Assembly: GCA_964384465.1 (NCBI GenBank)
Contig: CAYLLT010000010.1
Location: 14,718 to 78,717 of the forward strand
Source of the DNA: CAYLLT01 sp964384465
Lineage (GTDB): Bacteria; Planctomycetota; Phycisphaerae; UBA1845; PWPN01
DNA: 64,000 bases
Reading direction: 5' to 3'
Positions 24,792-33,377 of the stretch are shown here, one piece after another. A model generated the notes under the pieces. It saw only the letters and a list, made by a program, of their open reading frames with translations. It did not search any database and was not told the DNA's origin. How positions within the stretch are numbered: position 1 is the first letter of the stretch; each line of letters starts with the position of its first letter. A program made the position numbers and the translations under genes.

Positions 24792-25421
24792 ATGGACGAT
24801 ACTGATCAACCGGAGCTGCCAGACCGGACTGAATATCTAGGCGTCTACCGTCACGGGGTCATTCAACTGACAGGGGCGGTGGATTGGGCGGACGAGACGC
24901 CGGTGACCGTGCGGGTTGCCGATTTCAAGCCGGGTGTGAGGGGTGAGGATTTCGGTAAAGTCATCATCGCCGGCTTCGGGATGGCGGGGCGCTGGATCGC
25001 CGATATTTTCGACCGGCACGACATCGATTACGTCATCGTCGAGCAGAATGCCGACACCATCCAGACGCAGCGCAAGCTCGGCCGGGATATCATCGAGGGC
25101 GATATCGCCGAGGAGGCGACGTTGCGGCGGGCGGGCATCGAGCAGGCGTCCATCCTGGCCCTGACGATCCCGGACGAAGAGGCTGTGCTGCGGGCTACGC
25201 GTGTGGCCCGCGCGCTGAAGCCGGGCATCTATATCGTTGCCCGGACGAACTATTCGTCGGCCGGCATGCTGGTCTCCCAGTGCGGGGCCGATGACGTGAT
25301 CACAGCCGAGCTGGTGGTTGCCCGGCAGTTCTTTGAGATGCTGCTCCGGCGGATCAACCGGCCGCGGGCGAACGATGCGGCCCCGCCGGCGCGCAGCGAA
25401 GCGGACGTGATGCAGAAGTAA
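24792..25421 (+). CDS. TrkA-N/RCK domain NAD-binding protein
   Basis: This 209-residue soluble protein has a Rossmann RCK-N domain beginning KVIIAGFGMAGRWIADIF (residues about 57-75) with the acidic end of strand 2 in YVIVEQN and GDIAEEATLRRAGI next. RCK domains sense NAD(H) or ions and gate potassium channels or transporters. The N-terminal 55 residues are not membrane-spanning and no channel pore is present here, so it must act with a partner encoded elsewhere. The GGGGCAGGAGACA sequence upstream gives a good ribosome-binding site for ATG 24792. Confidence 0.87.
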   Translation: MDDTDQPELPDRTEYLGVYRHGVIQLTGAVDWADETPVTVRVADFKPGVRGEDFGKVIIAGFGMAGRWIADIFDRHDIDYVIVEQNADTIQTQRKLGRDIIEGDIAEEATLRRAGIEQASILALTIPDEEAVLRATRVARALKPGIYIVARTNYSSAGMLVSQCGADDVITAELVVARQFFEMLLRRINRPRANDAAPPARSEADVMQK

Positions 25422-25567
25422 ATCGAAAGGCGCCGCACGCGGCACCGCTAAACGGGGAGAACAGAGTCCTTCCATTCGAGCCGCTCACCAGACCCCGCGT
25501 TATCGGACACCCCCGCACAATCCATCCTTAAATCGAGCCGGACGGCCGTACCGCGGCTTTTATCTGA

Positions 25568-25595
25568 CAAAGCTGAGTCCCGCACTGGTCGATAA
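25568..25595 (+). promoter_or_regulatory. Possible flagellar sigma-28 (FliA) promoter for motAB
   Basis: CAAAG (25568) and GTCGATAA (25588-25595) resemble the FliA elements TAAA and GCCGATAA. The spacing is one base longer than consensus. The site lies 81 bp before motA in a 255-bp gap with no other gene. Confidence 0.4.
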
Positions 25596-25676
25596 CTGCT
25601 CAGTAGGAGAGCTTGTCGCAGGTGTGAACGCGGTGCGCGCCCCGTAGAGCCGAACTCCGCCCGGACAGAAGACAAT

Positions 25677-26462
25677 ATGGATTTCGCAACACTTATCGGA
25701 ATCTGCCTAGCGGTCGGCGCCATCCTCTGGGCGATGTACGAGGGGACGCACGGCCACTTGGACGCCTTCTTTTCCATGGAAGGGTTCGTGCTCGTGCTGG
25801 GCGGGTCGTTCGCGGCCGTATGCCTCTCGATGCCTCTTCGCTCCATCCTGAATATCTTTGGCTACCTGAAGACGTGGCTGTTCGCCAAAGAGACGGCCAT
25901 ACACGAGATCATCACGCAGATCGTCAGTTATGCGGAGATCGCCCGGCGCGAGGGCATCCTGTCGCTGGAGAAGGAAGTCCAGAAGCAGAACGACCCGTTC
26001 TTCAAGAAAGCCCTCCAGATGGCGGTGGACGGTATGGACGGGGACACCATCGAGAAGACGCTCCAGTTTCAGGTTCAGGCCCTGGCGGAGCGGCACAAGG
26101 CGGGCAAGAAGTTTTTCGAGTTGATGGGCAAGTACGGGCCGGGCTACGGACTGACCGCGACGCTGATCGGGCAGGTGGCGATGTTCCGCAACCTGGGCGG
26201 CGATTCGGCCGCCATCGGCCGGGCGCTGGCCATCGCCCTCATTGGAACGCTCTACGGCTGCCTGATCACCAACGTCATCTGCGGGCCCATTGCCGACAAG
26301 CTGGCACTCCGCTCCAGCGAAGAGCAGTTCGCCAAGGAGATCGTCATCGTAGGGATCAAGAGCATCCAGGCGGGCGACAACCCGCGCATCGTGGAGATGA
26401 AGCTGCATTCGTTCCTGTCGGATCGCGAGTTGGCGGCGCTGCCGAAGCCCGCGGCCGCTTAA
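25677..26462 (+). CDS. motA: Flagellar motor stator protein MotA
   Basis: This 261-residue membrane protein forms the ion channel of the flagellar stator together with MotB. It has four predicted membrane helices (two near the N-terminus, two at about residues 155-180 and 185-208). Family segments are YAEIARREGILSLE in the cytoplasmic loop, GPGYGLTATLIGQV with the conserved Pro of helix 3, and ALIGTLYGCLITNVICGPIA for helix 4. ATG 25677 begins MDFATLIGICL. motB follows after a 182-bp gap filled by a CACGGAG repeat. Confidence 0.94.
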   Translation: MDFATLIGICLAVGAILWAMYEGTHGHLDAFFSMEGFVLVLGGSFAAVCLSMPLRSILNIFGYLKTWLFAKETAIHEIITQIVSYAEIARREGILSLEKEVQKQNDPFFKKALQMAVDGMDGDTIEKTLQFQVQALAERHKAGKKFFELMGKYGPGYGLTATLIGQVAMFRNLGGDSAAIGRALAIALIGTLYGCLITNVICGPIADKLALRSSEEQFAKEIVIVGIKSIQAGDNPRIVEMKLHSFLSDRELAALPKPAAA

Positions 26463-26468
26463 CAGAAG

Positions 26469-26627
26469 CTCACCACGGAGGCACGGAGAACACGGAGAAT
26501 ACAAATCAAGATGGAGAGAAGGAGAGAATGAGAGATGGAGAGAAGGATGTCTCAATGTATTCTCTCAATCTCTCCATCTCTCTATCTCTCCATCTCTTCT
26601 CCGTGATCTCCGTGTCTCCGTGGTGAA
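26469..26627. repeat. CACGGAG inverted repeat pair between motA and motB
   Basis: CTCACCACGGAGGCACGGAG at 26469 and its inverted partner ending TCTCCGTGGTGA at 26627 enclose GAGA-rich and CTCTC-rich arms. The structure would form a large stem inside the motAB message. Confidence 0.92.
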
Positions 26628-26644
26628 AATCGAACAGGTATCTC

Positions 26645-27406
26645 ATGGCTAAGAAAGTCGAACACGAGGAACACGGCGAGAGCGCGCCGCTTTGGATCAT
26701 CAGCTTCGCCGACTTGGTGACGCTGCTGATGAGCTTTTTTGTGATCCTGGCGGTCAAGCCGGCCGGATCCATTGCGACGACCGATTTTGAGTTTGCCGAA
26801 GTCGCGGCCGCGATTCGGGCGGCGTTTCACAATCTCCCCCCTGCCGAGGCCGCCGCCACCCGCGGCACCGACTATAACGATCTGACCCGGCGGCTGCTGG
26901 CGCTGTTGGACAAGGAAGGCACGCTCAATCGCGGAGACACCAATGAGAAGGGGATGCGGGGCAAGAGCTTCCGTGTGCGGCGTCTTCGCGACGGGATGGA
27001 GATCACGCTGGGCGGGCCGGTGATGTTCGAGCCGTTTTCGGTCAAGCCCACGCCCGAAGGAGAACAACAGCTTCAGCAAGTCATGGACATCATCAAGGGG
27101 CATCGCAATATCATCGAGATTCGCGGCCACGCGGCGGACGAGCCCGCGCCGGCGGACTGGACGTACGACGACACGATGAAGCTCTCCTTTTCCCGCGCTG
27201 AATATGTCGCCGACCGGCTGATCGCGCTGGGGACCGACCGGCGAATGCTGCGGCTGATGGCGGTGGGGCCGAATGAGCCGATCGCGCGCGAGGCGTCCGA
27301 TCGGGCGGAGAATCGGCGCGTGGAGATCATCGTTCGCGAGTCATTGATCGACGATTACCTGGGCCAGCCGGCGGCGACGCAGTCGTCTTCCGCTGCTGCG
27401 CATTGA
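26645..27406 (+). CDS. motB: Flagellar motor protein MotB
   Basis: This 253-residue protein is the peptidoglycan-anchored half of the flagellar stator. It has a single N-terminal membrane helix containing the ion-binding Asp (PLWIISFADLVTLLMSFFVIL, D23), a flexible linker, a plug-like segment, and a C-terminal OmpA-like peptidoglycan-binding domain (IIEIRGHAADEP, LSFSRAEYVADRLI, SDRAENRRVEIIV). Length is normal for the family. AACAGGTATCTC gives only a weak ribosome-binding site, so coupling through the repeat-containing leader is doubtful. No other flagellar genes are in the window. Confidence 0.94.
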   Translation: MAKKVEHEEHGESAPLWIISFADLVTLLMSFFVILAVKPAGSIATTDFEFAEVAAAIRAAFHNLPPAEAAATRGTDYNDLTRRLLALLDKEGTLNRGDTNEKGMRGKSFRVRRLRDGMEITLGGPVMFEPFSVKPTPEGEQQLQQVMDIIKGHRNIIEIRGHAADEPAPADWTYDDTMKLSFSRAEYVADRLIALGTDRRMLRLMAVGPNEPIAREASDRAENRRVEIIVRESLIDDYLGQPAATQSSSAAAH

Positions 27407-27408
27407 TA

Positions 27409-27471
27409 ACTCACCACGGAGGCACGGAGGACACGGAGAAGACAGACGGAGAGATAGAGAGACAGAGAGAC
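27409..27471 (+). repeat. CTCACCACGGAGGCACGGAG repeat after motB
   Basis: The repeat core is followed by ACACGGAGAAGACAGACGG and a GAGA tract. It lies in the convergent gap between motB and the LolA-like gene. Confidence 0.9.
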
Positions 27472-27475
27472 TGGA

Positions 27476-28303
27476 TCATTTACCATTACCGGAAGCGCTT
27501 TCTTCCGGGAGGCGCTCTTCATTGATTCTGTAATCCGGTAAACTGGGCAAATTCAGCTCGCTGCCGGCGAATTCGGTATTCACCTTTAGGTTTTTGAACG
27601 TGGCGCTGATCTGCTGGTCTTCATCCTTATCGACCGTGCTGAGCTTGACGGGCAGGCCCAGATCGCGGTCGATAAAGAAGTGAACGGTGTCGTATTTGCG
27701 GGCCATGTCGGTGCCCGGCAGCGGCTTGCATTCGAGATGATCCGTGTTCTTCAGGTCGTCTTTTTTCGGCGAGACGAGCTTCACGTCAAAGTGGCGTACG
27801 ATGTCGGCCTTTTTCTGGCCGAAAGGAAGCGGAAACGCCTTCCCTACGCCGAAAACCTCCGCCTTCTCGCCGGGTCGGACTACCTGGCGCTTGTTTATGG
27901 TGGTGGTGCTCTGGCGGGCTTCGATATACCACTGACCGTCGAAGACGTGCCACTCCTTTTTTTCATTGACGATGGCGTCATTGGTGGATTGATCGAAGCG
28001 GATAAAGAACCTTGGGTTGGGCTGCTCCTCCTTAAAGAGAAGGATACCTTTGTACACCTGCTTGGAGTCAAGGACCGCGTCTTCTTTCACATATTCGATG
28101 TCCGCCTGCAAATCTTTAATGCGGCCCTTTTCTTCGAGCCGGTCCAGAATTTTTTCGACCTGCGGGTCGAGCGGCGCCGGCTGGGAAGTGATTACAGCCG
28201 CCTGTGGTTGCGTGGTTGGGTCCGCGGCGCAGAGAACGGAAGGAAAAACCAGCAGCGGAATGACGCAAATACCGTGAACGAAGGAATCGAAGTTCTTCAA
28301 CAT
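27476..28303 (-). CDS. Secreted LolA-like (outer-membrane lipoprotein-sorting) protein
   Basis: This 275-residue protein has a Sec signal peptide (about residues 1-26, ending VLCAADPTTQ). Its beta-rich body resembles LolA/LolB-type or DUF4292-like carriers: ILDRLEEKGRIKDLQADIEY, GILLFKEEQPNPRFFIRFDQ, WHVFDGQWYIEARQSTTTI, FFIDRDLGLPVKLSTVDKDE. Planctomycetes often have such proteins annotated as lipoprotein-sorting proteins. ATG 28303 has GGAGAGAG upstream on the same strand; the frame remains open to 28564 without meaning. The cargo is not known. Confidence 0.75.
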   Translation of the reverse strand: MLKNFDSFVHGICVIPLLVFPSVLCAADPTTQPQAAVITSQPAPLDPQVEKILDRLEEKGRIKDLQADIEYVKEDAVLDSKQVYKGILLFKEEQPNPRFFIRFDQSTNDAIVNEKKEWHVFDGQWYIEARQSTTTINKRQVVRPGEKAEVFGVGKAFPLPFGQKKADIVRHFDVKLVSPKKDDLKNTDHLECKPLPGTDMARKYDTVHFFIDRDLGLPVKLSTVDKDEDQQISATFKNLKVNTEFAGSELNLPSLPDYRINEERLPEESASGNGK

Positions 28304-28514
28304 GGTTCCACTCTCTCCAGCGGGAGTGACGATGCGCGGCGGAAACACTCTTACGGCCGATTGTAGAGTGACGTCCGATAATCGACAAGTGGCGCTGAAC
28401 ATCCTGGTGCACGCTCCCCTGCTCGACTTCGCCTGGAGGCTTCGCCGCGGCGAGCGGGTCGCGGCTAAACTTTGTACAACAACCACCTGATTAAAACACT
28501 TAAAACCACCTCGG

Positions 28515-28546
28515 TTGCATTTTTCCTGCCTCTCTTTTGGTATACT
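28515..28546 (+). promoter_or_regulatory. Possible sigma-70-like promoter of the sugar dehydrogenase gene
   Basis: TATACT at 28541-28546 is a good -10 and lies 57 bp before ATG 28603. The best -35 is TTGCAT at 28515-28520 with a 20-base spacer, which is long. The rest of the 299-bp divergent gap shows only a half repeat near 28413-28470. Confidence 0.35.
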
Positions 28547-28602
28547 GCAACTCCGGTCAATCAAGTGGCTCAGGTTCCACTGACAACATCGGGGAGTTCA
28601 GC

Positions 28603-31443
28603 ATGGAAAGAGGCACACCCCTGGTCGTCATATTCTGTCTAGCGCGGGCCGCCTTACTCAGCGCCAATACCGCACCCAATGCCCCGATCATAACCGAGCC
28701 GGCGAGCAACGGGCAGATCGTCAGCTCCGCCGACGTGCACATGGAGGCGGCGGTGTTCTCCGATCCCGATGCGGGCGACACGCATGTCTGCTCCGACTGG
28801 CAGATCATGACCGTGACGCCGTCGCAACCCGATTGGCAGGCCTCGTGCGTGGGCGGAATCGAGAAAGTTCACATCCACCTGGGCGACGGCACGTTTGTGA
28901 ACGCGTACGCCGGGCGGCACGACCTGATCCCGGAGATCGACTACAAGCTCCGCGTGCGGCATCGCGACAGCAGCGGCGATCCGGCGACCGAGTGGAGTGC
29001 GTGGTCCGAGCGGACCTTCCGCACCGCTCCGCTCAGCGCGATACTACCGATGGAAGTGGAGGACGTTGTTCAACCTCCGACTCCGCAATGGGTCAGTACC
29101 GGAGGGCCGGCGATTATTCTGCCCGCTGACGCGACGCCGCCGAGCCTGAAACTCGAATCCGGAAGCGGGCAGCTTCTGCTCGCGATCCGCGGCCTCAACG
29201 GCTCCTCGAACCAGATCGAAAATCCAGCCGCACTGGCCGGACACGTCGAACTCCGCGTCAGCATCGATACAGGCAGCCTGGCGGTCCCGCTGGTGCTGCC
29301 GCAATCGAAACTCTCGTTCACCGACGAGCACGGCGGCGGGCATTCGATTTATCTGCCCAGCCTCAGTCTTACGCCGCCGCAGACGGTCTACTTCTGGATA
29401 TCCATCAACGGCAGCAGCTATATCGGCACAGCGGGCCAGAGCAACCCAGATTTCTCGACGCTCGCGCAAGGAGCGCCGGTGCCGTGGACGGTCAAGCAGG
29501 CGGGCTATGTCGTGGAGATTGTGGCCACCGGTTTTCAGCTCCCGGTGAATATCGCGTTCGTATCCAATCCCGGATCGAACGCGAACGACCCGTATTACTA
29601 CGTCACCGAGCTTTACGGTAACGTCAAGGTGGTCACGCGGGGCGGTGCGGTCAATACCTACGCGAGCAATCTGCTGAACTATAGTTCCTCGGATGCGTTT
29701 CCGGGCAAAGGGGAGCAGGGCCTGGCCGGCGTGGTGGTCGATCCGTCGAACGGAGATGTACTGGTCAGCCTGGTCTACGCCATCGGCAGCCCGCTCTACC
29801 CCAAGGTGTTGCGCCTGCATAGCAATGACGGCGGGCGCACGGCGGCGACGCAGACGACGCTCCTGGATTGCTACCCCGAGGCGCAGGGGCAGTCGCACCA
29901 GATTTCGAACCTCTCGATCGGCCCGGACGGCAAGCTCTACGTCCACGTCGGCGACGGGTTCGTAACCAGCTCCGCGCAGAACCTCAACTTGTTCCTCGGG
30001 AAAATCCTGCGCGTGAACCTGAACGGCTCCGCTCCGAGCGACAACCCGTTCTACGACGCTTCCGACGGCATCACCGCGAAGGATTACATCTATGCGTCCG
30101 GCCTGCGGAACCCGTTCGGGGGGGCGTGGCGGGCATCGGACAACAAGCTCTACGAGGTGGAGAACGGCCCGGATGTGGACCGTTTCGCGCAGATCGTGGC
30201 GGGGCGCAACTACCTGTGGGACGGCGGCAATGGCAGCATGTCCAACTATGCGATCTATAACTGGAGCCCGGCCCGCGCGCCGGTGAACGTTGCGTTTGTC
30301 CAGTCTGCGACATTCGGGGGCAGCGGCTTCCCGCCGGAGAAGATGGATCACGCGTTCGTGACCGAGTCCGGGCCGACCTACGCCGGCGGGCCGCAGGCGA
30401 GGGGCAAGCGGATCGTTGAGTTCGTGCTGGATGCGTCGGGCAACCGGCTCGGCGGCCCCACGACACTCATCGAATACACCGGGAGCGGGCGGGCGACGGC
30501 GGTGGCGCTGGCGGCGGGGCCGGACGGGCTTTATTTCAGCGACTTCTATAAGGATCTCAATACCAGTTCACCCGCCGATCGCGGGGCGAGCATCCTGCGC
30601 ATCAGGTTCGACGGCTCCGACGGCTGCCCGAACGATCCGGCGAAGGCTGCGCCGGGCATCTGCGGGTGCGGTGTCGCGGATACGGATTCCGACGGCGATG
30701 GAACGGCCGACTGCCATGACGGCTGCGTAAACGATCCGCTCAAGACCTCACCCGGTGCTTGCGGCTGCGGAAAGCCGGAGACGGCCGGTTGCACCACCGG
30801 CGGCGGAGGCGGCGGCGGTGGAAACGGCGACGGCTGCCCCAACGATCCGGACAAGAGCGAGCCCGGCCTGTGCGGCTGCGGCGTGCCGGACACCGACACC
30901 GATGGCGACGGAACGCCCGATTGCCACGATGCGTGTCCGAACGATGCGAACAAATTGGCCGCTGGGATCTGTGGCTGCGATATGGCGGATACGGATACCG
31001 ATGGCGACGGCACGCCGGATTGCAACGACGATTGTCCGAAGCATTCCGGCAAGACAGCTCCCGGTGTGTGCGGGTGCGGGATTTCGGACGCGGACACCGA
31101 CGGCGATGGCGTACCGGATTGCAACGACGGTTGCCCGCTGGACGCGGCCAAGCTCGCGCCGGGGCAGTGCGGCTGCGGGAATGCGGATAACGATCAGGAT
31201 CAGGACGGGGTACTCGATTGTCTCGATAACTGCGTCGGCGTTGCGAATCCTGAGCAGTCGGATAGCGACGGCAACGGCATCGGCGATGCGTGCGATTCGG
31301 CGCCGGCCGGCGGTCAGAGTGTACCCGAAGCGTCGGAGCCGGCGCGAAGGACGACGTTCTGCGCGACCGGGATCGCGCAGGGCGCGCTGCTGACGCTCTT
31401 TGGACTCACGTTGATGCAGCGGCGACGGCGGCGGCGATATTGA
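28603..31443 (+). CDS. Secreted PQQ-type sugar dehydrogenase with calcium-repeat stalk
   Basis: This 946-residue protein has a signal peptide, a fibronectin/lamin-like N-terminal region (residues about 25-300) and a six-bladed beta-propeller of the glucose/sorbosone dehydrogenase family (FQLPVNIAFVSNPG, GEQGLAGVVVDPSNGDVL, SNLSIGPDGKLYVHVGDG, YASGLRNPFGG). Next come six CPNDPxKxxPGxCGCG modules with DTDTDGDGTPDC and a final thrombospondin-type-3 unit. It ends in a hydrophobic helix and RRRRRRY tail, a surface-sorting signal. ATG 28603 follows GGGGAG. It probably oxidises sugars at the cell surface; whether PQQ is bound cannot be judged. Confidence 0.87.
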   Translation: MERGTPLVVIFCLARAALLSANTAPNAPIITEPASNGQIVSSADVHMEAAVFSDPDAGDTHVCSDWQIMTVTPSQPDWQASCVGGIEKVHIHLGDGTFVNAYAGRHDLIPEIDYKLRVRHRDSSGDPATEWSAWSERTFRTAPLSAILPMEVEDVVQPPTPQWVSTGGPAIILPADATPPSLKLESGSGQLLLAIRGLNGSSNQIENPAALAGHVELRVSIDTGSLAVPLVLPQSKLSFTDEHGGGHSIYLPSLSLTPPQTVYFWISINGSSYIGTAGQSNPDFSTLAQGAPVPWTVKQAGYVVEIVATGFQLPVNIAFVSNPGSNANDPYYYVTELYGNVKVVTRGGAVNTYASNLLNYSSSDAFPGKGEQGLAGVVVDPSNGDVLVSLVYAIGSPLYPKVLRLHSNDGGRTAATQTTLLDCYPEAQGQSHQISNLSIGPDGKLYVHVGDGFVTSSAQNLNLFLGKILRVNLNGSAPSDNPFYDASDGITAKDYIYASGLRNPFGGAWRASDNKLYEVENGPDVDRFAQIVAGRNYLWDGGNGSMSNYAIYNWSPARAPVNVAFVQSATFGGSGFPPEKMDHAFVTESGPTYAGGPQARGKRIVEFVLDASGNRLGGPTTLIEYTGSGRATAVALAAGPDGLYFSDFYKDLNTSSPADRGASILRIRFDGSDGCPNDPAKAAPGICGCGVADTDSDGDGTADCHDGCVNDPLKTSPGACGCGKPETAGCTTGGGGGGGGNGDGCPNDPDKSEPGLCGCGVPDTDTDGDGTPDCHDACPNDANKLAAGICGCDMADTDTDGDGTPDCNDDCPKHSGKTAPGVCGCGISDADTDGDGVPDCNDGCPLDAAKLAPGQCGCGNADNDQDQDGVLDCLDNCVGVANPEQSDSDGNGIGDACDSAPAGGQSVPEASEPARRTTFCATGIAQGALLTLFGLTLMQRRRRRRY

Positions 31444-31508
31444 CCGCGGTGCGACTTCGCGCCCGCCCGCGCTCGCGGCTGATGCGGTTCCCAGGTCAGG
31501 GGACGATA

Positions 31509-31568
31509 CCAGCACGAAGCGCGAGCGAGTACCTTCTGCCATAAGCACTCGCTTGCGCTTCGTGCTGG
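31509..31568. repeat. Inverted repeat CCAGCACGAAGCGCGAGCGAGT
   Basis: A 22-base arm (31509-31530) pairs with 31547-31568 with one mismatch. It lies downstream of the sugar dehydrogenase gene and could end its transcript, although no T tract follows. Confidence 0.88.
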
Positions 31569-31674
31569 TTCAGGATATCCCGTTCAGTGACGTGGGAAGC
31601 GTTTTTAACATCTCTCCTTTCGATGCTTCATAAGCTAAAATCCGGGTGATGGGGCGCTCTGTGAACGGGCTGAC

Positions 31675-33291
31675 ATGAGCAGCACAAATCGGTTGGACAT
31701 GCTGGCGGGGATCATCGGTGATTTTGAGCCGGGCACGGTCGCGCTGGTCGGTGCGGGGCCGGGCGACAGCGGGCTGATCTCGGTCCGGGGGGCCGTGCGG
31801 CTCATGCAGGCGGACGTCGTTTTGCATGACAAGTTGATCGGGCCGGAGCTGCTGGAGCTGGCGCCGGCTTCGGCCGAGCGGGTATTCGTCGGTAAATGGC
31901 GTAGACCCCCCTCAATCCCCCCTTCGCAAGGGGGGAAAGTGTGGACGCAGGAGGAGATTAACGTTGCAATGGTCGAACACGCGCGGGCCGGACGGCGCGT
32001 GGTCCGGCTGAAGGGCGGCGATCCGTTCGTGTTTGGCCGCGGCGGCGAGGAGTGCGAATATCTGGCGGCGGCGGGGATTCGGTTTGAAGTGGTGCCGGGG
32101 ATTACTGCCGCTTTTGGAGCGCCGGCCTACGCGGGGATTCCGCTCACGCATCGCGGCCTCAGCCGATCGTTCGCCCTGGTGACCGGTCATGCCGGGCCGG
32201 ATGATGCGGAGCAGTTGGATTTTGCGGCGCTGGCTCGGATGGAGACGCTCGCGCTCTACATGGGCGTGAAGCATCTGGGGTATAACTGCCGGCGGCTGAT
32301 CGAGGCGGGCATGGACGCGGCGACGCCGGTTGCGGTAATCCAGTGGGGCACGCGGGCAGCGCAGCGTACGCTGGTCGGGACGCTGGCGGATATTGCCGAG
32401 TCGGTCGCGCGGCAAAAGATCTCGCCGCCCGCGCTGGTGCTGATCGGGAAGGTTGTGAGCGTGCGCGAGTCGATCGAATGGTTCGAGCGGCGGCCGCTGC
32501 ATGGGCAGCGGATTGTTGTGACGCGCATGCGCGACCAGGCGGCGGGCCTGAGCGGGCCACTGGCAGCGTGCGGCGCGGAGGTCATCCTGGCGCCCACGAT
32601 CTCGCTGGCTCCGATGGAGGACTACATGCTCGTAGATGCGGCGCTGGCCGGAATTTCGCGGTATGCCTGGCTGGTGTTGACCAGTGCGAATGGCGTGGAT
32701 GCGCTTTTTGAACGGCTCGCTGCGATGGGTGCGGACAGCCGGAAACTAGCGGGTGTGAAGATCGCGGCCATTGGATCGGCGACGGCGGCGCGATTGGGCG
32801 AGCACGGCATTCGGCCGAACCTGGTGCCCGAGGAGGCGGTCGGCGAATCAATGGCGGCAGCGCTCATTGCGCAGGGTGTGCGCGGGCAGCGCGTCCTGCT
32901 GCTGCGCGGCGATCTGAGCCGCGAGCAACTGCCGGCGGCACTGGAGGCGGCGGGCGCGGCGTGCGATGATCTGCCGGTATACCGGAACATCTGCCCGCCT
33001 GAATTGCCACACACGTTTATGTCCCGTTTCGACAGCGGCGAGATCGACTGGATCACATTCACCAGCCCGTCTTCATTCCTGAACCTGCTGACGCTGCTGG
33101 GGCCGCCGCGGCGGGAAGCACTGCGACGAATCAAGCTGGCCAGCATCGGGCCGGTGACGAGCAAAGCGATGCGCGACGCAGGATTCCAGGAGACGGTGGA
33201 AGCCGATCCGCATGATGTGCCGGGGCTGGTAGCGGCGATGAAGAACGCGAGGTTACAGGATGAAGATGAAACCGCCGATGCACGCCAATAA
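31675..33291 (+). CDS. Uroporphyrinogen-III C-methyltransferase/uroporphyrinogen-III synthase fusion (CobA-HemD)
   Basis: This 538-residue protein fuses two tetrapyrrole enzymes. Residues about 18-265 are SUMT: VALVGAGPGDSGLISVRGA, VVRLKGGDPFVFGRGGEE, GITAAFGAPAYAGIPLTHR and ALYMGVKHL, which methylate uroporphyrinogen III toward siroheme and cobalamin. Residues about 275-525 are uroporphyrinogen-III synthase (HGQRIVVTRMRDQA, WLVLTSANGVDALFERL, IDWITFTSPSSFLNLL, IGPVTSKAMRDAGF). A repeat at 31904-31943 inserts PPSIPPSQGG between VGK and QEEIN, where the family has a short loop. The C-terminus (DEDETADARQ) is read from another repeat. Confidence 0.93.
   Translation: MSSTNRLDMLAGIIGDFEPGTVALVGAGPGDSGLISVRGAVRLMQADVVLHDKLIGPELLELAPASAERVFVGKWRRPPSIPPSQGGKVWTQEEINVAMVEHARAGRRVVRLKGGDPFVFGRGGEECEYLAAAGIRFEVVPGITAAFGAPAYAGIPLTHRGLSRSFALVTGHAGPDDAEQLDFAALARMETLALYMGVKHLGYNCRRLIEAGMDAATPVAVIQWGTRAAQRTLVGTLADIAESVARQKISPPALVLIGKVVSVRESIEWFERRPLHGQRIVVTRMRDQAAGLSGPLAACGAEVILAPTISLAPMEDYMLVDAALAGISRYAWLVLTSANGVDALFERLAAMGADSRKLAGVKIAAIGSATAARLGEHGIRPNLVPEEAVGESMAAALIAQGVRGQRVLLLRGDLSREQLPAALEAAGAACDDLPVYRNICPPELPHTFMSRFDSGEIDWITFTSPSSFLNLLTLLGPPRREALRRIKLASIGPVTSKAMRDAGFQETVEADPHDVPGLVAAMKNARLQDEDETADARQ
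31904..31943. repeat. In-frame CCCCCCTTCGCAAGGGGGG hairpin inside cobA-hemD
   Basis: A 6-bp G:C stem (31917-31935), preceded by ACCCCCCTCAAT, is translated as PPSIPPSQGG. It sits in the loop before the catalytic QEEIN segment of the SUMT domain. Confidence 0.85.
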
Positions 33292-33352
33292 ACGCCGATT
33301 GAAATTGTATCAACAGAATCTGTGTGCATCGGCGTTCATCGGCGGTTCCTGT
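33255..33352. repeat. ACCGCCGATG / CATCGGCGGT inverted repeat
   Basis: ACAGGATGAAGATGAAACCG... (33255-33299) is complemented by GTGCATCGGCG...GGTTCCTGT (33324-33352). The left arm codes the last residues of CobA-HemD and contains its stop. Confidence 0.85.
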
Positions 33353-33377
33353 AATTTCTCCGGGTGAGTACAGGTTT

